Source of the DNA: Verrucomicrobiota bacterium
GTDB lineage: Bacteria > Verrucomicrobiota > Verrucomicrobiia > Limisphaerales > J093
Length of the DNA stretch: 64,000 nucleotides
Reading direction: 5' to 3'
Assembly (NCBI GenBank): GCA_016716505.1
Contig: JADJWF010000011.1
Span: 62,001 to 126,000, forward strand
Notes under the pieces: model-generated
What the model was told of the DNA's origin: nothing
Database searches by the model: none
The model's input: the letters and a program-made list of their open reading frames with translations, nothing else
Program-made: the position numbers and the translations under genes
Shown: piece after piece, positions 18,854 through 28,307 of the stretch
Layout: each line of letters begins with the position of its first letter
How positions within the stretch are numbered: position 1 is the stretch's first letter

Positions 18854-19344
18854 TGGCGACAGCGTTCATCCAGACTTCCGCCGGGCGGTTCACCGCCCAT
18901 TTTTCCGACCGCGGCCTGGCGCGTCTTGAGTTCCCCGAGGCATCTGGTCAGGCCGCATGTCGGCGAACCGGTGCCGGGCTGACGAGCGTCCAGCGCGCCT
19001 GGCTGCGAATCACCGCTCGCGCCGTGCGACGCGCGCTGAAGGGTGAACCCATCGCCGAATTTCCGCCGCTCGATGTCTCGTCCGGAACGGAATTTCAACA
19101 GCGGGTCTGGGAGGAACTCTGCCGCATCGCCCCCGGTCACACCCGCAGCTACGCTGAAATCGCGCGGTTGGTCGGGCGCCCGACGGCCGCGCGCGCGGTC
19201 GGTCGGGCGTGCGGGGCCAACCCAATTCCCCTGCTGATTCCCTGCCATCGCGTGCTCGCCGCCGACCGCCGGATCGGCGGATTTTCCGGCGGCCTGGACT
19301 GGAAGCGCCGGCTTTTGGAGAGCGAGGGGGTCGCCTTCAACTAG
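18853..19344 (+). CDS. ogt: Methylated-DNA--protein-cysteine S-methyltransferase (Ogt/MGMT)
   Basis: Suicide repair protein that takes the methyl group from O6-methylguanine onto its own cysteine. The 163-aa product has the active-site motif IPCHRVL with Cys131. The usual flanking signatures are present: GTEFQQRVWEEL, GHTRSYAEIARLVGRPTAARAVGRACGANP and the closing GGFSGGLDWKRRLLESEG. The N-terminal domain is short, which is normal for Ogt forms. ATG 18853 overlaps the upstream stop, so expression probably depends on the preceding genes. Confidence 0.94.
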   Translation: MATAFIQTSAGRFTAHFSDRGLARLEFPEASGQAACRRTGAGLTSVQRAWLRITARAVRRALKGEPIAEFPPLDVSSGTEFQQRVWEELCRIAPGHTRSYAEIARLVGRPTAARAVGRACGANPIPLLIPCHRVLAADRRIGGFSGGLDWKRRLLESEGVAFN

Positions 19345-19383
19345 CGCTCCCGGCCGTCTGGGCGCTGCAATCGTCGCACGGGT

Positions 19384-20454
19384 TCAGTGCGGGTGCGGCG
19401 TTTCCTCGTAATGTCGGCGGAGCGCGTCTTCGCCGAAGTCGTTCTTCAAATCCCGCCAGGTGGTGTGGATGTGGTTGGCGTTGTTCTGGGTATTGTCGTA
19501 CTCGAGGATGAAGGTGGGTCCCTGTACGCGGTAGTAGTGGCCCTGGCCCTTTTCGAGACCGCCCAGCCACGCGAACCAGAGGTTTTCGGGGCTGGCGGAG
19601 GCAATCTCCTTCAACGTTTCGTCGGCCACTTCGGCGCGGTATCGTCGCACGTATTCGTTCAACAGTTCCTTCAGCAGGCCGCGCTGCTCGGGCGAGAGCT
19701 GCGCCATGTTGATGCCCATCGGCTTGAGCGGCTCGGCCTTGCGCCCCGGGCCGAGAATGATGTCGGCGGGCGCGCTGCCCGGCAAAATGCCCTGGCGGCG
19801 CTGGGTGTCATCGAGCGATTTCGCCAGCGCGCGGCCGAGATCCTCCTCGCGCCCCAGCACGCGCAATCCCCGCTGCGGGCCGTCCCGGACTTCGGCGGGG
19901 TTGCTGCCCATCATGGCCGGGGCCGTCGCGGCCACCGAGCCGTTGACGAGTGTGAAGTTCAGCGAGAGATGGTGCCCCTCAACCCGCCAGCCCCACACGC
20001 CGCGCGCGGCCGGGTCGCCAAAGATGGTCACGTAGTACAGTTCCGGATCGCGCACGGGACCGCGGCCTTGCTCGAGGTCACGCAGGATCGTCTCCAGCGA
20101 CATGATCGTGGTGGCCTTGAAGAAGCCGCGATGGCTGAGGCCCGAACTGAGCAGGCGGTACAACAGATGGCGCTGGCCGGCGTCGAGCGCCTTCAGCGGA
20201 ACACCCCGGCGTTCGCGGGGCACGAAGTGCCATTTCAACCGCTCCGCATCTTTCACCTCGTACACCGCAAGGGCCTTTTGTTCCGGTGACAGCGCTCTCA
20301 GGAACACCTGCGCCGCCTCGGCCATTTCCGCAGCGACATCGTGCGCCCGGACGGGGGCTCCCGACGCGGCGAAAGCCAGGAGGATGAAGGCGAGCAGCGG
20401 CGACGGCAGGCTCTTTTGGTTAACCCGCCGCAAATCTCGGAGACACTTCAGCAT
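19384..20454 (-). CDS. Exported DUF3500 domain protein
   Basis: A 356-aa protein with a signal peptide (hydrophobic core LLAFILLAFAASGAPVRA, about 20-37). The DUF3500 domain follows: RRGVPLKALDAGQRHLLYRL, FFKATTIMSLETILRDLE, YYVTIFGDPA and GWRVEGHHLSLNFTLVNG. The end has a His-rich patch, NNANHIHTTWRDL and HYEETPHPH. The function of the family is not established; members are secreted and widespread in Planctomycetes, Verrucomicrobia and Actinobacteria. It stands alone, convergent with ogt (39 nt apart) and divergent from the SGNH hydrolase gene. Confidence 0.82.
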   Translation of the reverse strand: MLKCLRDLRRVNQKSLPSPLLAFILLAFAASGAPVRAHDVAAEMAEAAQVFLRALSPEQKALAVYEVKDAERLKWHFVPRERRGVPLKALDAGQRHLLYRLLSSGLSHRGFFKATTIMSLETILRDLEQGRGPVRDPELYYVTIFGDPAARGVWGWRVEGHHLSLNFTLVNGSVAATAPAMMGSNPAEVRDGPQRGLRVLGREEDLGRALAKSLDDTQRRQGILPGSAPADIILGPGRKAEPLKPMGINMAQLSPEQRGLLKELLNEYVRRYRAEVADETLKEIASASPENLWFAWLGGLEKGQGHYYRVQGPTFILEYDNTQNNANHIHTTWRDLKNDFGEDALRRHYEETPHPH

Positions 20455-20577
20455 GTCGGTGAACTTCGCCCAGCCTCCCCGCTAATCACAACCCAAATCG
20501 GGCCTTCTTGGGTACCTGACGGTGACGGGGACAAAAGAGTTGCCCGTCTCGGGGCGACGGACTAAGCGTCCCGCGCG

Positions 20578-21921
20578 ATGATCGCGATTCGCCCCCGGTT
20601 GCATGTGGCCCTTCACCTCGCCGCGGGCGGTGCGTTGCTGCTCTGGGCTTGGGCGTTGGGCCATGTGCCCTCGCTGGCGGTTCAGTGGCTGCCGTGGCAG
20701 CGGCCGCTGACTGGTCTGGGACTCGTGTTGGTGGCGGCCGCGGGGCTTAACCGCCGCCAAGGAGTTTCTCGCTTCAGTTGCCGCCTGTGTGTGGCCGTCC
20801 TCGGCCTCACGGGGTTCCTCGCTGCCGGCGAGGTGGGCTTCCGGGTGGCAGGCTACGATTTTCGCCACCAGGCGCGCGCGCTGGCGCAAACGCCGCCGTT
20901 TTACCGGAAACCGACAATCCCGGTCGGTGAGGTGTATTTTCGCCGCGCCGGTCCGCTGTCGTGGACGGGGCAGGTGATTCGCCAACAGCTCCGCGTGCTG
21001 GGCTATCTGGACGACCCGTATCGGTCCGAGCCGGAAATTACGGTGCGCTACGACCGCGACGGCTTTCGCAATGAGGAGCCGCTCCCGCCGTGGGAGGTGG
21101 CGGTGGCTGGAGATTCTTTCGTCGAATTGGGGCACTTGCGGTTTGAGGAACTCTTCACGACGCGGCTGGCGGAGGAATTGGGGCGATCCGTCCGCAATTT
21201 GGGCGTCAGCAACACCGGCCCGCTTTCGCACCTCTGTTACCTGAAGCATTTCGGTGTCAGGCCGACCTTGCGTGACGCGGTGGTGGTGTTCTATGAGGGC
21301 AACGACCTCCAGGACCTGACCGCGGAGTACCGGGCCCTTCAGTACTACCAGCGAACGGGCAAACGCCCCGAAAGGACCATTCGAAAGCAGACGTCCCTGT
21401 TGCGAGCCGCCCGTGAGCTCTGGTGTTCGGCCGGAACCGGGAGTCCAACGCCACTGCCGACCAACGCTTGGGTCACCACCCGCCACGGAGAGGTCCCGGT
21501 AACGCTGACTCACCGGCTTGACACGACCACCCGGCCAACCCCCGAAAGCTTGGAGGCGCTGGCGTACTTTCTATCGGGTTTCGTTGCCTTCGCCAGCGAA
21601 CAAGGCGCGCGCGCGTGGCTCGTGTATATGCCCGCCAAAGTTCGGGTCTTCCAAGGTCGCTTTGCCTGGCATACCCCGGCCGACGAGCAGGACGCGCTCC
21701 CACTCTCGGCCGCGCTGCCGGCGGAGATCGCCAGCGCGTGTGCGGCCGCCGGGGTTCGTTTCCACGATCTAACGCCGGCGCTGCGAGCGGAAACCACGGA
21801 GGCCGGCATGCTCGGGTACAATGGTCTCTACGATACCCATCTCGACGAGGCGGGGGCCGCCATCGTCGCCAGGGAGCTCGCGCGCCGGTTGGCGGCGCCC
21901 GACCAACCCACGACGCGGTAA
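20578..21921 (+). CDS. Membrane-anchored SGNH/GDSL hydrolase-like protein (AlgX/DltD type)
   Basis: A 447-aa protein with two or three N-terminal hydrophobic segments (about 9-28, 40-58, 67-84) and a large extracytoplasmic domain. SGNH blocks are visible: AVAGDSFVELG (block I with Ser), VVFYEGNDLQDL (Asn block) and YDTHLDEAGAAIVA (Asp/His of block V). This is the arrangement seen in O-acetyltransferase or esterase proteins that modify surface glycans. The acceptor is unknown and no polysaccharide operon adjoins it. The symporter gene follows downstream after a gap of about 147 nt. Confidence 0.72.
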   Translation: MIAIRPRLHVALHLAAGGALLLWAWALGHVPSLAVQWLPWQRPLTGLGLVLVAAAGLNRRQGVSRFSCRLCVAVLGLTGFLAAGEVGFRVAGYDFRHQARALAQTPPFYRKPTIPVGEVYFRRAGPLSWTGQVIRQQLRVLGYLDDPYRSEPEITVRYDRDGFRNEEPLPPWEVAVAGDSFVELGHLRFEELFTTRLAEELGRSVRNLGVSNTGPLSHLCYLKHFGVRPTLRDAVVVFYEGNDLQDLTAEYRALQYYQRTGKRPERTIRKQTSLLRAARELWCSAGTGSPTPLPTNAWVTTRHGEVPVTLTHRLDTTTRPTPESLEALAYFLSGFVAFASEQGARAWLVYMPAKVRVFQGRFAWHTPADEQDALPLSAALPAEIASACAAAGVRFHDLTPALRAETTEAGMLGYNGLYDTHLDEAGAAIVARELARRLAAPDQPTTR

Positions 21922-22068
21922 CCGGTGACGGTGTCTCCGGGAGCGCCCCCCCCTGTGCGGCGTCCAGGCCAAGGCTTGTCCCGGTGGGAGCTCCGCGCGC
22001 AACAGGGCGACAGGCCGCCACGTTCAGATTTGCCGCCCGCCTTCGTTCCCCCCAACCTCCGCCCGGCA

Positions 22069-23409
22069 ATGTCGCAGCAGGCCGTTTCCCAATCTGACCG
22101 GCTGGCCACCCGCATCATGTGGGGCATGGCGGCAGGGATCGTTGTTGGCATTTTGGCGCGATTGGCGGGTGGCCGCGCAGAGTGGCTGGCCCGCGGCTCT
22201 GCCTGGCTGGCGGCCGAAGTGTTCGATCCTTTCGGGCAGATCTTCCTGCGACTGCTGTTTTTCGTGGTCATTCCTCTGATCTTTTCGTCCCTGGTGCTGG
22301 GCGTGATTCAACTCGGGCGGCTGGACCGGCTGGGGCCCTTGGCGGCGCGGACGTTCGCAGTGTTCTTCCTCAACATGTCCGTGGGCTTGGCGATCGGCCT
22401 GTTCCTGATGAACACCGTCCAGCCGGGCCGGAGCATTTCCGAGGAGGTGCAAGCGCAACTGGTTTCGCAGGCGGCCAACCAGGCCCAGGAAGTCCAGGCG
22501 CGGGCGGCCGCGATGCCGCGCCTGAGCTTCCGCGAACTGGTGGAGATGTTCATGCCGCGGAATCTGCTCAAGGCGGTGGTCGAGTTTCAGATTCTGCCCC
22601 TGATCCTCTTCGCCATCCTGCTGGGCGCCGCCGGCACCCAGCTCGATGAACTCCGCCGCCGGCAGACGCAGTCGGCCGTCGAGATCGTCACGGGGCTGAT
22701 GACCACGCTGGTTCACTTCGCGATGCTGCTGGCGCCGTGGGCGGTTGCCGCGATGCTGGCCAGTCAAGTCATGAGAGCCGGCCTGGACGTACTCAAGGCA
22801 CTGTCCCTCTTCGTCGCTTGCGTGCTGGGCGGCCTGGCGCTGCACCTCTTCGGGACAATGACGTTGCTGCTGAAGCTGTTCACGCGCCGCTCGCCGGGTG
22901 CCTTTTTCCGCGCGATCCGCACGGTGCTCGTCACCGCGTTTTCGACCAGCTCCAGCAACGCCACCCTGCCCACGACGATCGCCGTCACGCGCGAGAACCT
23001 GGGCGTGTCCGCGAGCACCGCGGGCTTCGTGTTGCCGCTGGGCGCGACGATGAACATGAGCGGCACCGCGCTGTACGAGGGCTGCGTGGTGCTGTTCGTG
23101 GCTCAAGTGTACGGGGTGTCGCTGTCCCTCGGCGATCAGGTGACGCTGCTGCTGCTGACCGTGCTCAGCGCCGTGGCGGTGGCGGGTATTCCGGGCGCGT
23201 CCCTCCCGCTGATCGTGGCGTTGCTGACGACCTTCCGGATTCCGCCCGAGGGGATTGCCCTGATCCTCGGCGCGGATCGCCTCTTGGACATGGCCCGCAC
23301 GGTGGTCAACGTCGGCGCGGACGTGGTGACGGCGTGCATTGTGGACGAGGGGATCAAGACGGAAGAGACCCGGGATGCGGATCAGCCGGTGCGGGGGAAA
23401 TCCAGATGA
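22069..23409 (+). CDS. Dicarboxylate/amino acid:cation symporter (DAACS family)
   Basis: A 446-aa secondary transporter taking up glutamate, aspartate or C4-dicarboxylates with Na+ or H+. The start at ATG 22069 (MSQQAVSQ) removes a Pro-rich extension that looks non-coding. Family motifs are present: the Ser-rich hairpin TAFSTSSSNATLPTT, the ion/substrate motif LGATMNMSGTALYEG (NMSGT in place of the usual NMDGT), AGIPGASLPLIVALL and ADRLLDMARTVVNVGADVV. Eight to ten hydrophobic segments fit the fold. A charged insertion lies near residues 125-160, after the third helix. The substrate cannot be fixed from sequence. Confidence 0.9.
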   Translation: MSQQAVSQSDRLATRIMWGMAAGIVVGILARLAGGRAEWLARGSAWLAAEVFDPFGQIFLRLLFFVVIPLIFSSLVLGVIQLGRLDRLGPLAARTFAVFFLNMSVGLAIGLFLMNTVQPGRSISEEVQAQLVSQAANQAQEVQARAAAMPRLSFRELVEMFMPRNLLKAVVEFQILPLILFAILLGAAGTQLDELRRRQTQSAVEIVTGLMTTLVHFAMLLAPWAVAAMLASQVMRAGLDVLKALSLFVACVLGGLALHLFGTMTLLLKLFTRRSPGAFFRAIRTVLVTAFSTSSSNATLPTTIAVTRENLGVSASTAGFVLPLGATMNMSGTALYEGCVVLFVAQVYGVSLSLGDQVTLLLLTVLSAVAVAGIPGASLPLIVALLTTFRIPPEGIALILGADRLLDMARTVVNVGADVVTACIVDEGIKTEETRDADQPVRGKSR

Positions 23410-23486
23410 CCCGCAAGCTCGCTGCGCGGGCCTGACCGGCCCTTCGCGACCCTCGTCGTCGGTCCACCGCCCGTGAACCCGGAACT

Positions 23487-25361
23487 TCAACCCGCCTTCG
23501 GCGCCTCCCCGGGAATCTGTTCCCGGGCACGCTGCAACCAACGAGTCTGGGACGGAAACAGGAAACGCGCGTCAACGCGGTCCGCCGCGGCCAGGGCTTT
23601 CGCGAACTCCCGACGGTTCAGGTACAGCTCGAAGCTGACGAGGTGAAAGATGGAGGACTCGTGCGGGTCCAGCGCGCTCACGTTGATGGTGCGCAGGATG
23701 CGTTCGGCGTCGTCGTTGCGCTGGTTCATGATCAGCGCCAGCGCGTGATTCACCCGCCCGACCAGCGAGTTGGGGTTTTGCGCGAGGAACTCCAGCGTCA
23801 ACCGCAGCGCCTCCTCGGGGCGCTGCCGGGTGATCAGCAGCGCCGCGCTGTAGTTTGCCGTCCACACGGGGTTCGCGGGCTGCAAGTCGTGGGCGTGGGT
23901 GGCTGCCTTCAGTACCAGCATCTCATCCGACCGCAGATTGTAGGCCACGTCAAAGAGCGTCTGCCAGTATTCGGGCACCGAGCGCAAATCCGCCTCCAGC
24001 GGCACCAGGAGATCGCGGGCGATCTCGAATTGGCTCATGCGCGCGAGGGTAATGGCGGCCTGCAAGCCCATTTGCGGCGTCGGGAAAGGCCGCCGGGCCG
24101 CTTCGCGAAACAGGGCGAAGGCCACGTCAAATTGCGACAAGCCGTACCTCGCCCGGCCCTCGAAGAAGAAGCTCAACCCCTCGATGTTTGCCTTGGCGCG
24201 ATCCATCAGGCGCATCTGGCCGGCCATGTCCACCAATTCGTCCCAGCGCTTGGCCTCGATCAGCAGGTCGCCGTACAACGCCCACACCGCGACGGACCAG
24301 GTGGAATCTGTGTTGCCCATCAGCCCGCTGTGCCGTCGCAGAACCGCCAGCGCATCCGGCATCAGTCCCAGCCCCACGTAGGCCTCGGCCAGACGCACCA
24401 GTTCGAACGGATTGTTGGGGGGCGCCACATACTCCTGGGCCATGCGAATCGCTTCGTCCTTTCGGTTGCTCGCGGCGAGCAGGCGCCAATAGCCCACGTG
24501 GTCCTGCAGGCGATCGAGGCGACGATCCTGCAAGCGATCCAGCGCCGCTTGGTACGCGTCGGGCTGGGCGAGCTGGGTGGCCACCACCATCTCCAGGCGG
24601 CACGCGGTGTTGCGGGTGTCCGGATTATCCATCGCTTCGACCAGCCGTTGCCGGGCAGGAGCGATTTCGGTGGCCTCGCCCCAACCGCTGCGGTAGGCCG
24701 CGTCGTATAGGTCCATCAAGGGATCACCCACGAACTTCTCCCGCTCGGTTCGCCAGAGCCGGCCGAATTGCTCGACCATGCCGAGCTTGAACAAGGCCCG
24801 CAGATACGGGCCGTTTTGAACCGCTGGCAGTGGGAGGGGTTTGCGGGCCAGCAGGGAATAGACTTCCTCCGGCATGTCGCAGCGGTCGAAGACCTGGACC
24901 ACGAGGTCGAGGTCTGCCTGATTGGTCTGGCCGAGCCGCATCAACCAGCCTGCCTGCCAGACGGCGGCCGCGGCCGATCGCCGGTCCACCTCGGGGAGCG
25001 CCAGGACGCTGCTCAACGCGCCGCGCAGCGCCCGCAGATCCGACATGTTGTTCGCGAAAGCCGCCTGCCACGCCAGCACCGCTTCCTCCGCCTTGCCTTC
25101 GGCGGCCAGTTGCGTGGCCCGGCGGCTGAGCGACCACGACTGCGCGAGGTCGAGCAGGCTGACGCGCACGATGGGCACAAACCCGTCGGGTGTTGTCCGC
25201 CAGATCTTGGGCAGACTCACCGCCATAGTAAGACCGCCCAGCAGGATCAGGACAAACGCGAGGCCGAACCACTTGTTCAGCAGGATGGTCCGCAGCAGAC
25301 CCGAGCCCGCGAACCGCTCCGCCAGTGCTTCCCGCCAGGTGGGTTTTTGAAACGGTTCCAT
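23487..25361 (-). CDS. Membrane-anchored TPR-repeat protein
   Basis: A 624-aa protein from ATG 25361 (MEPFQKPTWREALAERFAGS). One N-terminal transmembrane helix (about 31-50, FGLAFVLILLGGLTMAVSLP) anchors a long alpha-helical domain of degenerate tetratricopeptide repeats, for example KAEEAVLAWQAAFANNMSDL, and later EEALRLTLEFLAQNPNSLVG and RNDDAERILRTINVSALDPH. No enzymatic motif is seen. It probably serves as a scaffold on the outer face of the inner membrane. It lies 74 nt downstream of the MFS gene on the same strand, possibly cotranscribed. Confidence 0.75.
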   Translation of the reverse strand: MEPFQKPTWREALAERFAGSGLLRTILLNKWFGLAFVLILLGGLTMAVSLPKIWRTTPDGFVPIVRVSLLDLAQSWSLSRRATQLAAEGKAEEAVLAWQAAFANNMSDLRALRGALSSVLALPEVDRRSAAAAVWQAGWLMRLGQTNQADLDLVVQVFDRCDMPEEVYSLLARKPLPLPAVQNGPYLRALFKLGMVEQFGRLWRTEREKFVGDPLMDLYDAAYRSGWGEATEIAPARQRLVEAMDNPDTRNTACRLEMVVATQLAQPDAYQAALDRLQDRRLDRLQDHVGYWRLLAASNRKDEAIRMAQEYVAPPNNPFELVRLAEAYVGLGLMPDALAVLRRHSGLMGNTDSTWSVAVWALYGDLLIEAKRWDELVDMAGQMRLMDRAKANIEGLSFFFEGRARYGLSQFDVAFALFREAARRPFPTPQMGLQAAITLARMSQFEIARDLLVPLEADLRSVPEYWQTLFDVAYNLRSDEMLVLKAATHAHDLQPANPVWTANYSAALLITRQRPEEALRLTLEFLAQNPNSLVGRVNHALALIMNQRNDDAERILRTINVSALDPHESSIFHLVSFELYLNRREFAKALAAADRVDARFLFPSQTRWLQRAREQIPGEAPKAG

Positions 25362-25435
25362 GTCGTGAACTATAGCTGCGTTCAGCCCACAAGTTAAGCG
25401 GCATTTCCGGTCTCGGCGGATTCCTGCCCCTTCAC

Positions 25436-26665
25436 TCAGTCGGCCACCTCGGTCGTGACCGGGGCGGGACGGCGTCGCGATTGGCCGAACCGCAGTTCCG
25501 GCAGCAACAGCACGCTCGCCAGAACGATCAGGGCCGCGCTGATCCACCCCATCGTTGCCAGCGACACGTGCCGGATCAGGTGAAACGCCACCAACGGCGC
25601 GACCACCCCGCGCACGCCGGTGAAAAACGTGTGGACGCTCATGTAGTCGGCCACGTGTTCGGGCGGGGCGAATTTGGTCACCCACAGCCCCCATGCAACG
25701 TCGCCTCCGGCGGAGGAGACGCCGAAGATGATCGCCCCAATCACCAATCCGGTCCACGAATCGCTGAGAAAGAACGTGAGAATCCCCGCCGCGAAGCCCG
25801 CGTTCAGCGTGACCCGCAGCGCGAAGAAATTCATCCGATCAAACAGGTGCCCCCACACCTGGCTCATGAGCAGCCGCGCGAGGTTCGGGATCACCCCGGT
25901 CAACAGCGCGATGTCATGCACGGGCAGGGTCAGCCCGTGGCGCGGGCTGGCGAGGTACTCCACCCGCAAGGGCAGCATCATGAGGTTGGCAAAGCCCATC
26001 AGCATCCAGCAGATCAGTGTGTGCCGGAAGATCCGGTCATCCCGGGCAAAGCGCATCGCCCGGAAGGGATGCGAACCCCCGGCGTCGCTCAACGGCGTCG
26101 AGGGGTAACGGCGGAGCCGGACACTGGCGAAGGCAAAAGCCAGCGCAAACACCCCCAGCAGCCACCGGTAACGCCCCATCTCGCCGGCCAGCAGCCGACC
26201 CGCCAACTCGCTGAACACCGCCACGGTCCCGATGCGGACCATGACGGCGTGAGAGAACAACCGCCCCCGTTGCGCCTCCGGATAGTTCTCCTGATAGATC
26301 TGCGTCATCAGCGGGACCGCCCCGGCGGCGGCGGCCATGGTGACCACACTGCCGGCCACGAAAACCGGCAGGAACGGCGTCAAAGCCATCACGGCGAACA
26401 TCACCGCCCCCGCCGCCGCCAGGCGCGAGGCCGCGAGGGCCGCCGGCCAGCGCAGCCGGGCCACTTGGGAAACCACCAGCGGGGTTAGCAGGAGGCCGAC
26501 GCTGCCACCGGACGCCACCAAGGCCTTGGCCGTCGCACCGGCAGAAAAATGGCGCACGGCGATGAGCAGAAGAAAGGTGCTGCCGGCGGCTTCCAGCACG
26601 CCGTTGGCCACCGCGCGCTGCAACTCGAGGCGATAGGTCAGGCGTGTGCGATCTGGCAGCAGCAC
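25436..26665 (-). CDS. MFS transporter
   Basis: A 409-aa major facilitator protein with about twelve hydrophobic segments. The loop with ENYPEAQRGRLFSHAVMVRIG resembles the conserved RG loop between helices of many MFS proteins. The middle loop contains RYPSTPLSDAGGSHPFRAMR. No substrate signature is recognisable. The last 20 residues are Arg/Pro-rich. The gene is divergent from the sugar porter gene at 26826, the two starts being 160 nt apart. Confidence 0.82.
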   Translation of the reverse strand: MLLPDRTRLTYRLELQRAVANGVLEAAGSTFLLLIAVRHFSAGATAKALVASGGSVGLLLTPLVVSQVARLRWPAALAASRLAAAGAVMFAVMALTPFLPVFVAGSVVTMAAAAGAVPLMTQIYQENYPEAQRGRLFSHAVMVRIGTVAVFSELAGRLLAGEMGRYRWLLGVFALAFAFASVRLRRYPSTPLSDAGGSHPFRAMRFARDDRIFRHTLICWMLMGFANLMMLPLRVEYLASPRHGLTLPVHDIALLTGVIPNLARLLMSQVWGHLFDRMNFFALRVTLNAGFAAGILTFFLSDSWTGLVIGAIIFGVSSAGGDVAWGLWVTKFAPPEHVADYMSVHTFFTGVRGVVAPLVAFHLIRHVSLATMGWISAALIVLASVLLLPELRFGQSRRRPAPVTTEVAD

Positions 26666-26825
26666 GCCGGCACTCTACCGGCCGGTGCCGGCCGGCGGCA
26701 AAAGCTATCTGCGCCGCGCGCGTCCGAAACGACGGCCGCGCCCCCACCGCGTACGTTCCGCGCGCCATAGCGCGCTCAAGTTCCTTGTCGCCTTCGCCCC
26801 AGTGCCGGAGCACGCTGTCCTGCGC

Positions 26826-28286
26826 ATGAGCTCCGCGGGAACCAGCGGTCTGGCGTCTCCGCCGGGTCGTTTCAATCTCGGTTACATCTGGCTGATTTCG
26901 GCGGTGGCCGCGCTGGGCGGTCTGCTCTTCGGCTGGGATTGGGTCGTCATCGGCGGCGCGAAGCCCTTCTTCGAACCGTTTTTCGGAATCGCCACCGACG
27001 GCGTGGTGGACGGCCGGCCGGTCATTCTCCGCGACGGCTCCCTCTCCGGGTGGGCCAACAGTTGCGCCTTGCTCGGGTGCCTGGTGGGGTCCCTGCTCGC
27101 AGGTGCCTCGAGCGACCGGTTCGGCCGGAAACGTCTCCTGATTGCGGCGGCGGCGCTGTTCGCCGTGTCCTCGGTACTGACGGGCTGGGCCGGGAGTTTT
27201 GGCCAGTTTATCCTGTGGCGCATCGGAGGCGGCGTGGCGATCGGCATGGCCTCGAATCTCTCGCCGCTGTACATCGCGGAGGTGGCGCCGGCGCATCTGC
27301 GCGGGCGGCTGGTGACGTTGAACCAGTTGACGATCGTGTTCGGGATTCTCGCCGCGCAGTTGCTCAACCTGCTCATCGCCCAAAAGGTGCCGGACGGCGC
27401 GACGGCAGCAGAAATCGCCCGCTCGTGGAACGGCCAGTACGGCTGGCGCTGGATGTTCACCCTGGTGGCGGCGCCATCAGTGCTCTTCTTCGGCGCGGCG
27501 CTGTTGGTTCCGGAAAGCCCCCGCTGGCTGGTCAAGAACGGGCAGGATGAAGCCGCCGAACGGGTCCTGAGCCGCATCGGCGGCGACGCCTACGCGGCGA
27601 CGGCGCTGGGCGAAATCAAGGCCACGATCGCGACCGAGGAAATCGCCCGCGTCCGTCTGCGCGATCTGCTGGAACCGCGACTGATGAAGATCCTCCTGGT
27701 CGGCTGCGCGCTCGCGGTGCTCCAGCAATGGAGCGGCATCAACGTGCTCTTCAACTACGCCGAGAACATCTTCAAGACGGCGGGCTTCGGCGTGGACACC
27801 ACGCTGCGGTTCATCGTCATCACGGGACTGGTCAACCTGATCTTCACGTTTGTCGCGCTGGGCACGGTGGACCACTGGGGACGGCGCAGCCTGATGCTTT
27901 TCGGGTGCGCGGGCATCGCCACGTCACATCTGCTGATCGGGCTGGCTTACGCGCAAGGCTGGACCGGGCTGGCGGTGCTGTTGTTCTCGCTGGCGGCCAT
28001 CGGGTGCTACGCCATGTCCCTGGCCCCGGTGACCTGGGTGTTGATTTCGGAAATCTTCCCGAATCGCATCCGCGGCACCGCCATCTCGGTGGCCGTATCA
28101 GCCTTGTGGATTGCCTGCTTCCTGCTGACGTACACGTTCCCACTGCTCGAGCGCGGCATCGGCACGGGCAACACGTTCTGGCTGTATGCGGCGATTTGCG
28201 CGGTAGGCTTCGCGTTCGTGCGGCTCTTCGTTCCCGAAACCAAGGGCCGCTCCCTGGAACAAATCGAGCGGCAACTGGCGGACTGA
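26826..28286 (+). CDS. Sugar porter family MFS transporter (XylE/GLUT-like)
   Basis: A 486-aa proton-coupled sugar importer. I chose ATG 26826 (MSSAGTSG) rather than an in-frame upstream extension. Sugar porter signatures are complete: GGLLFGWDWVVIGGA in helix 1, DRFGRKR after helix 2, RIGGGVAIGMAS and PLYIAEVAPAHLRGRLV. They continue with PESPRWLVKNG, VLQQWSGINVLFNYAENIF in helix 7, DHWGRRSLM and PETKGRSLEQIERQL at the end. Helix 1 through the first periplasmic loop is longer than in XylE. The GT-C gene starts 21 nt downstream, so the two are probably cotranscribed. Confidence 0.92.
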   Translation: MSSAGTSGLASPPGRFNLGYIWLISAVAALGGLLFGWDWVVIGGAKPFFEPFFGIATDGVVDGRPVILRDGSLSGWANSCALLGCLVGSLLAGASSDRFGRKRLLIAAAALFAVSSVLTGWAGSFGQFILWRIGGGVAIGMASNLSPLYIAEVAPAHLRGRLVTLNQLTIVFGILAAQLLNLLIAQKVPDGATAAEIARSWNGQYGWRWMFTLVAAPSVLFFGAALLVPESPRWLVKNGQDEAAERVLSRIGGDAYAATALGEIKATIATEEIARVRLRDLLEPRLMKILLVGCALAVLQQWSGINVLFNYAENIFKTAGFGVDTTLRFIVITGLVNLIFTFVALGTVDHWGRRSLMLFGCAGIATSHLLIGLAYAQGWTGLAVLLFSLAAIGCYAMSLAPVTWVLISEIFPNRIRGTAISVAVSALWIACFLLTYTFPLLERGIGTGNTFWLYAAICAVGFAFVRLFVPETKGRSLEQIERQLAD

Positions 28287-28307
28287 AGGAAACTCCGGGC
28301 TTCAGGT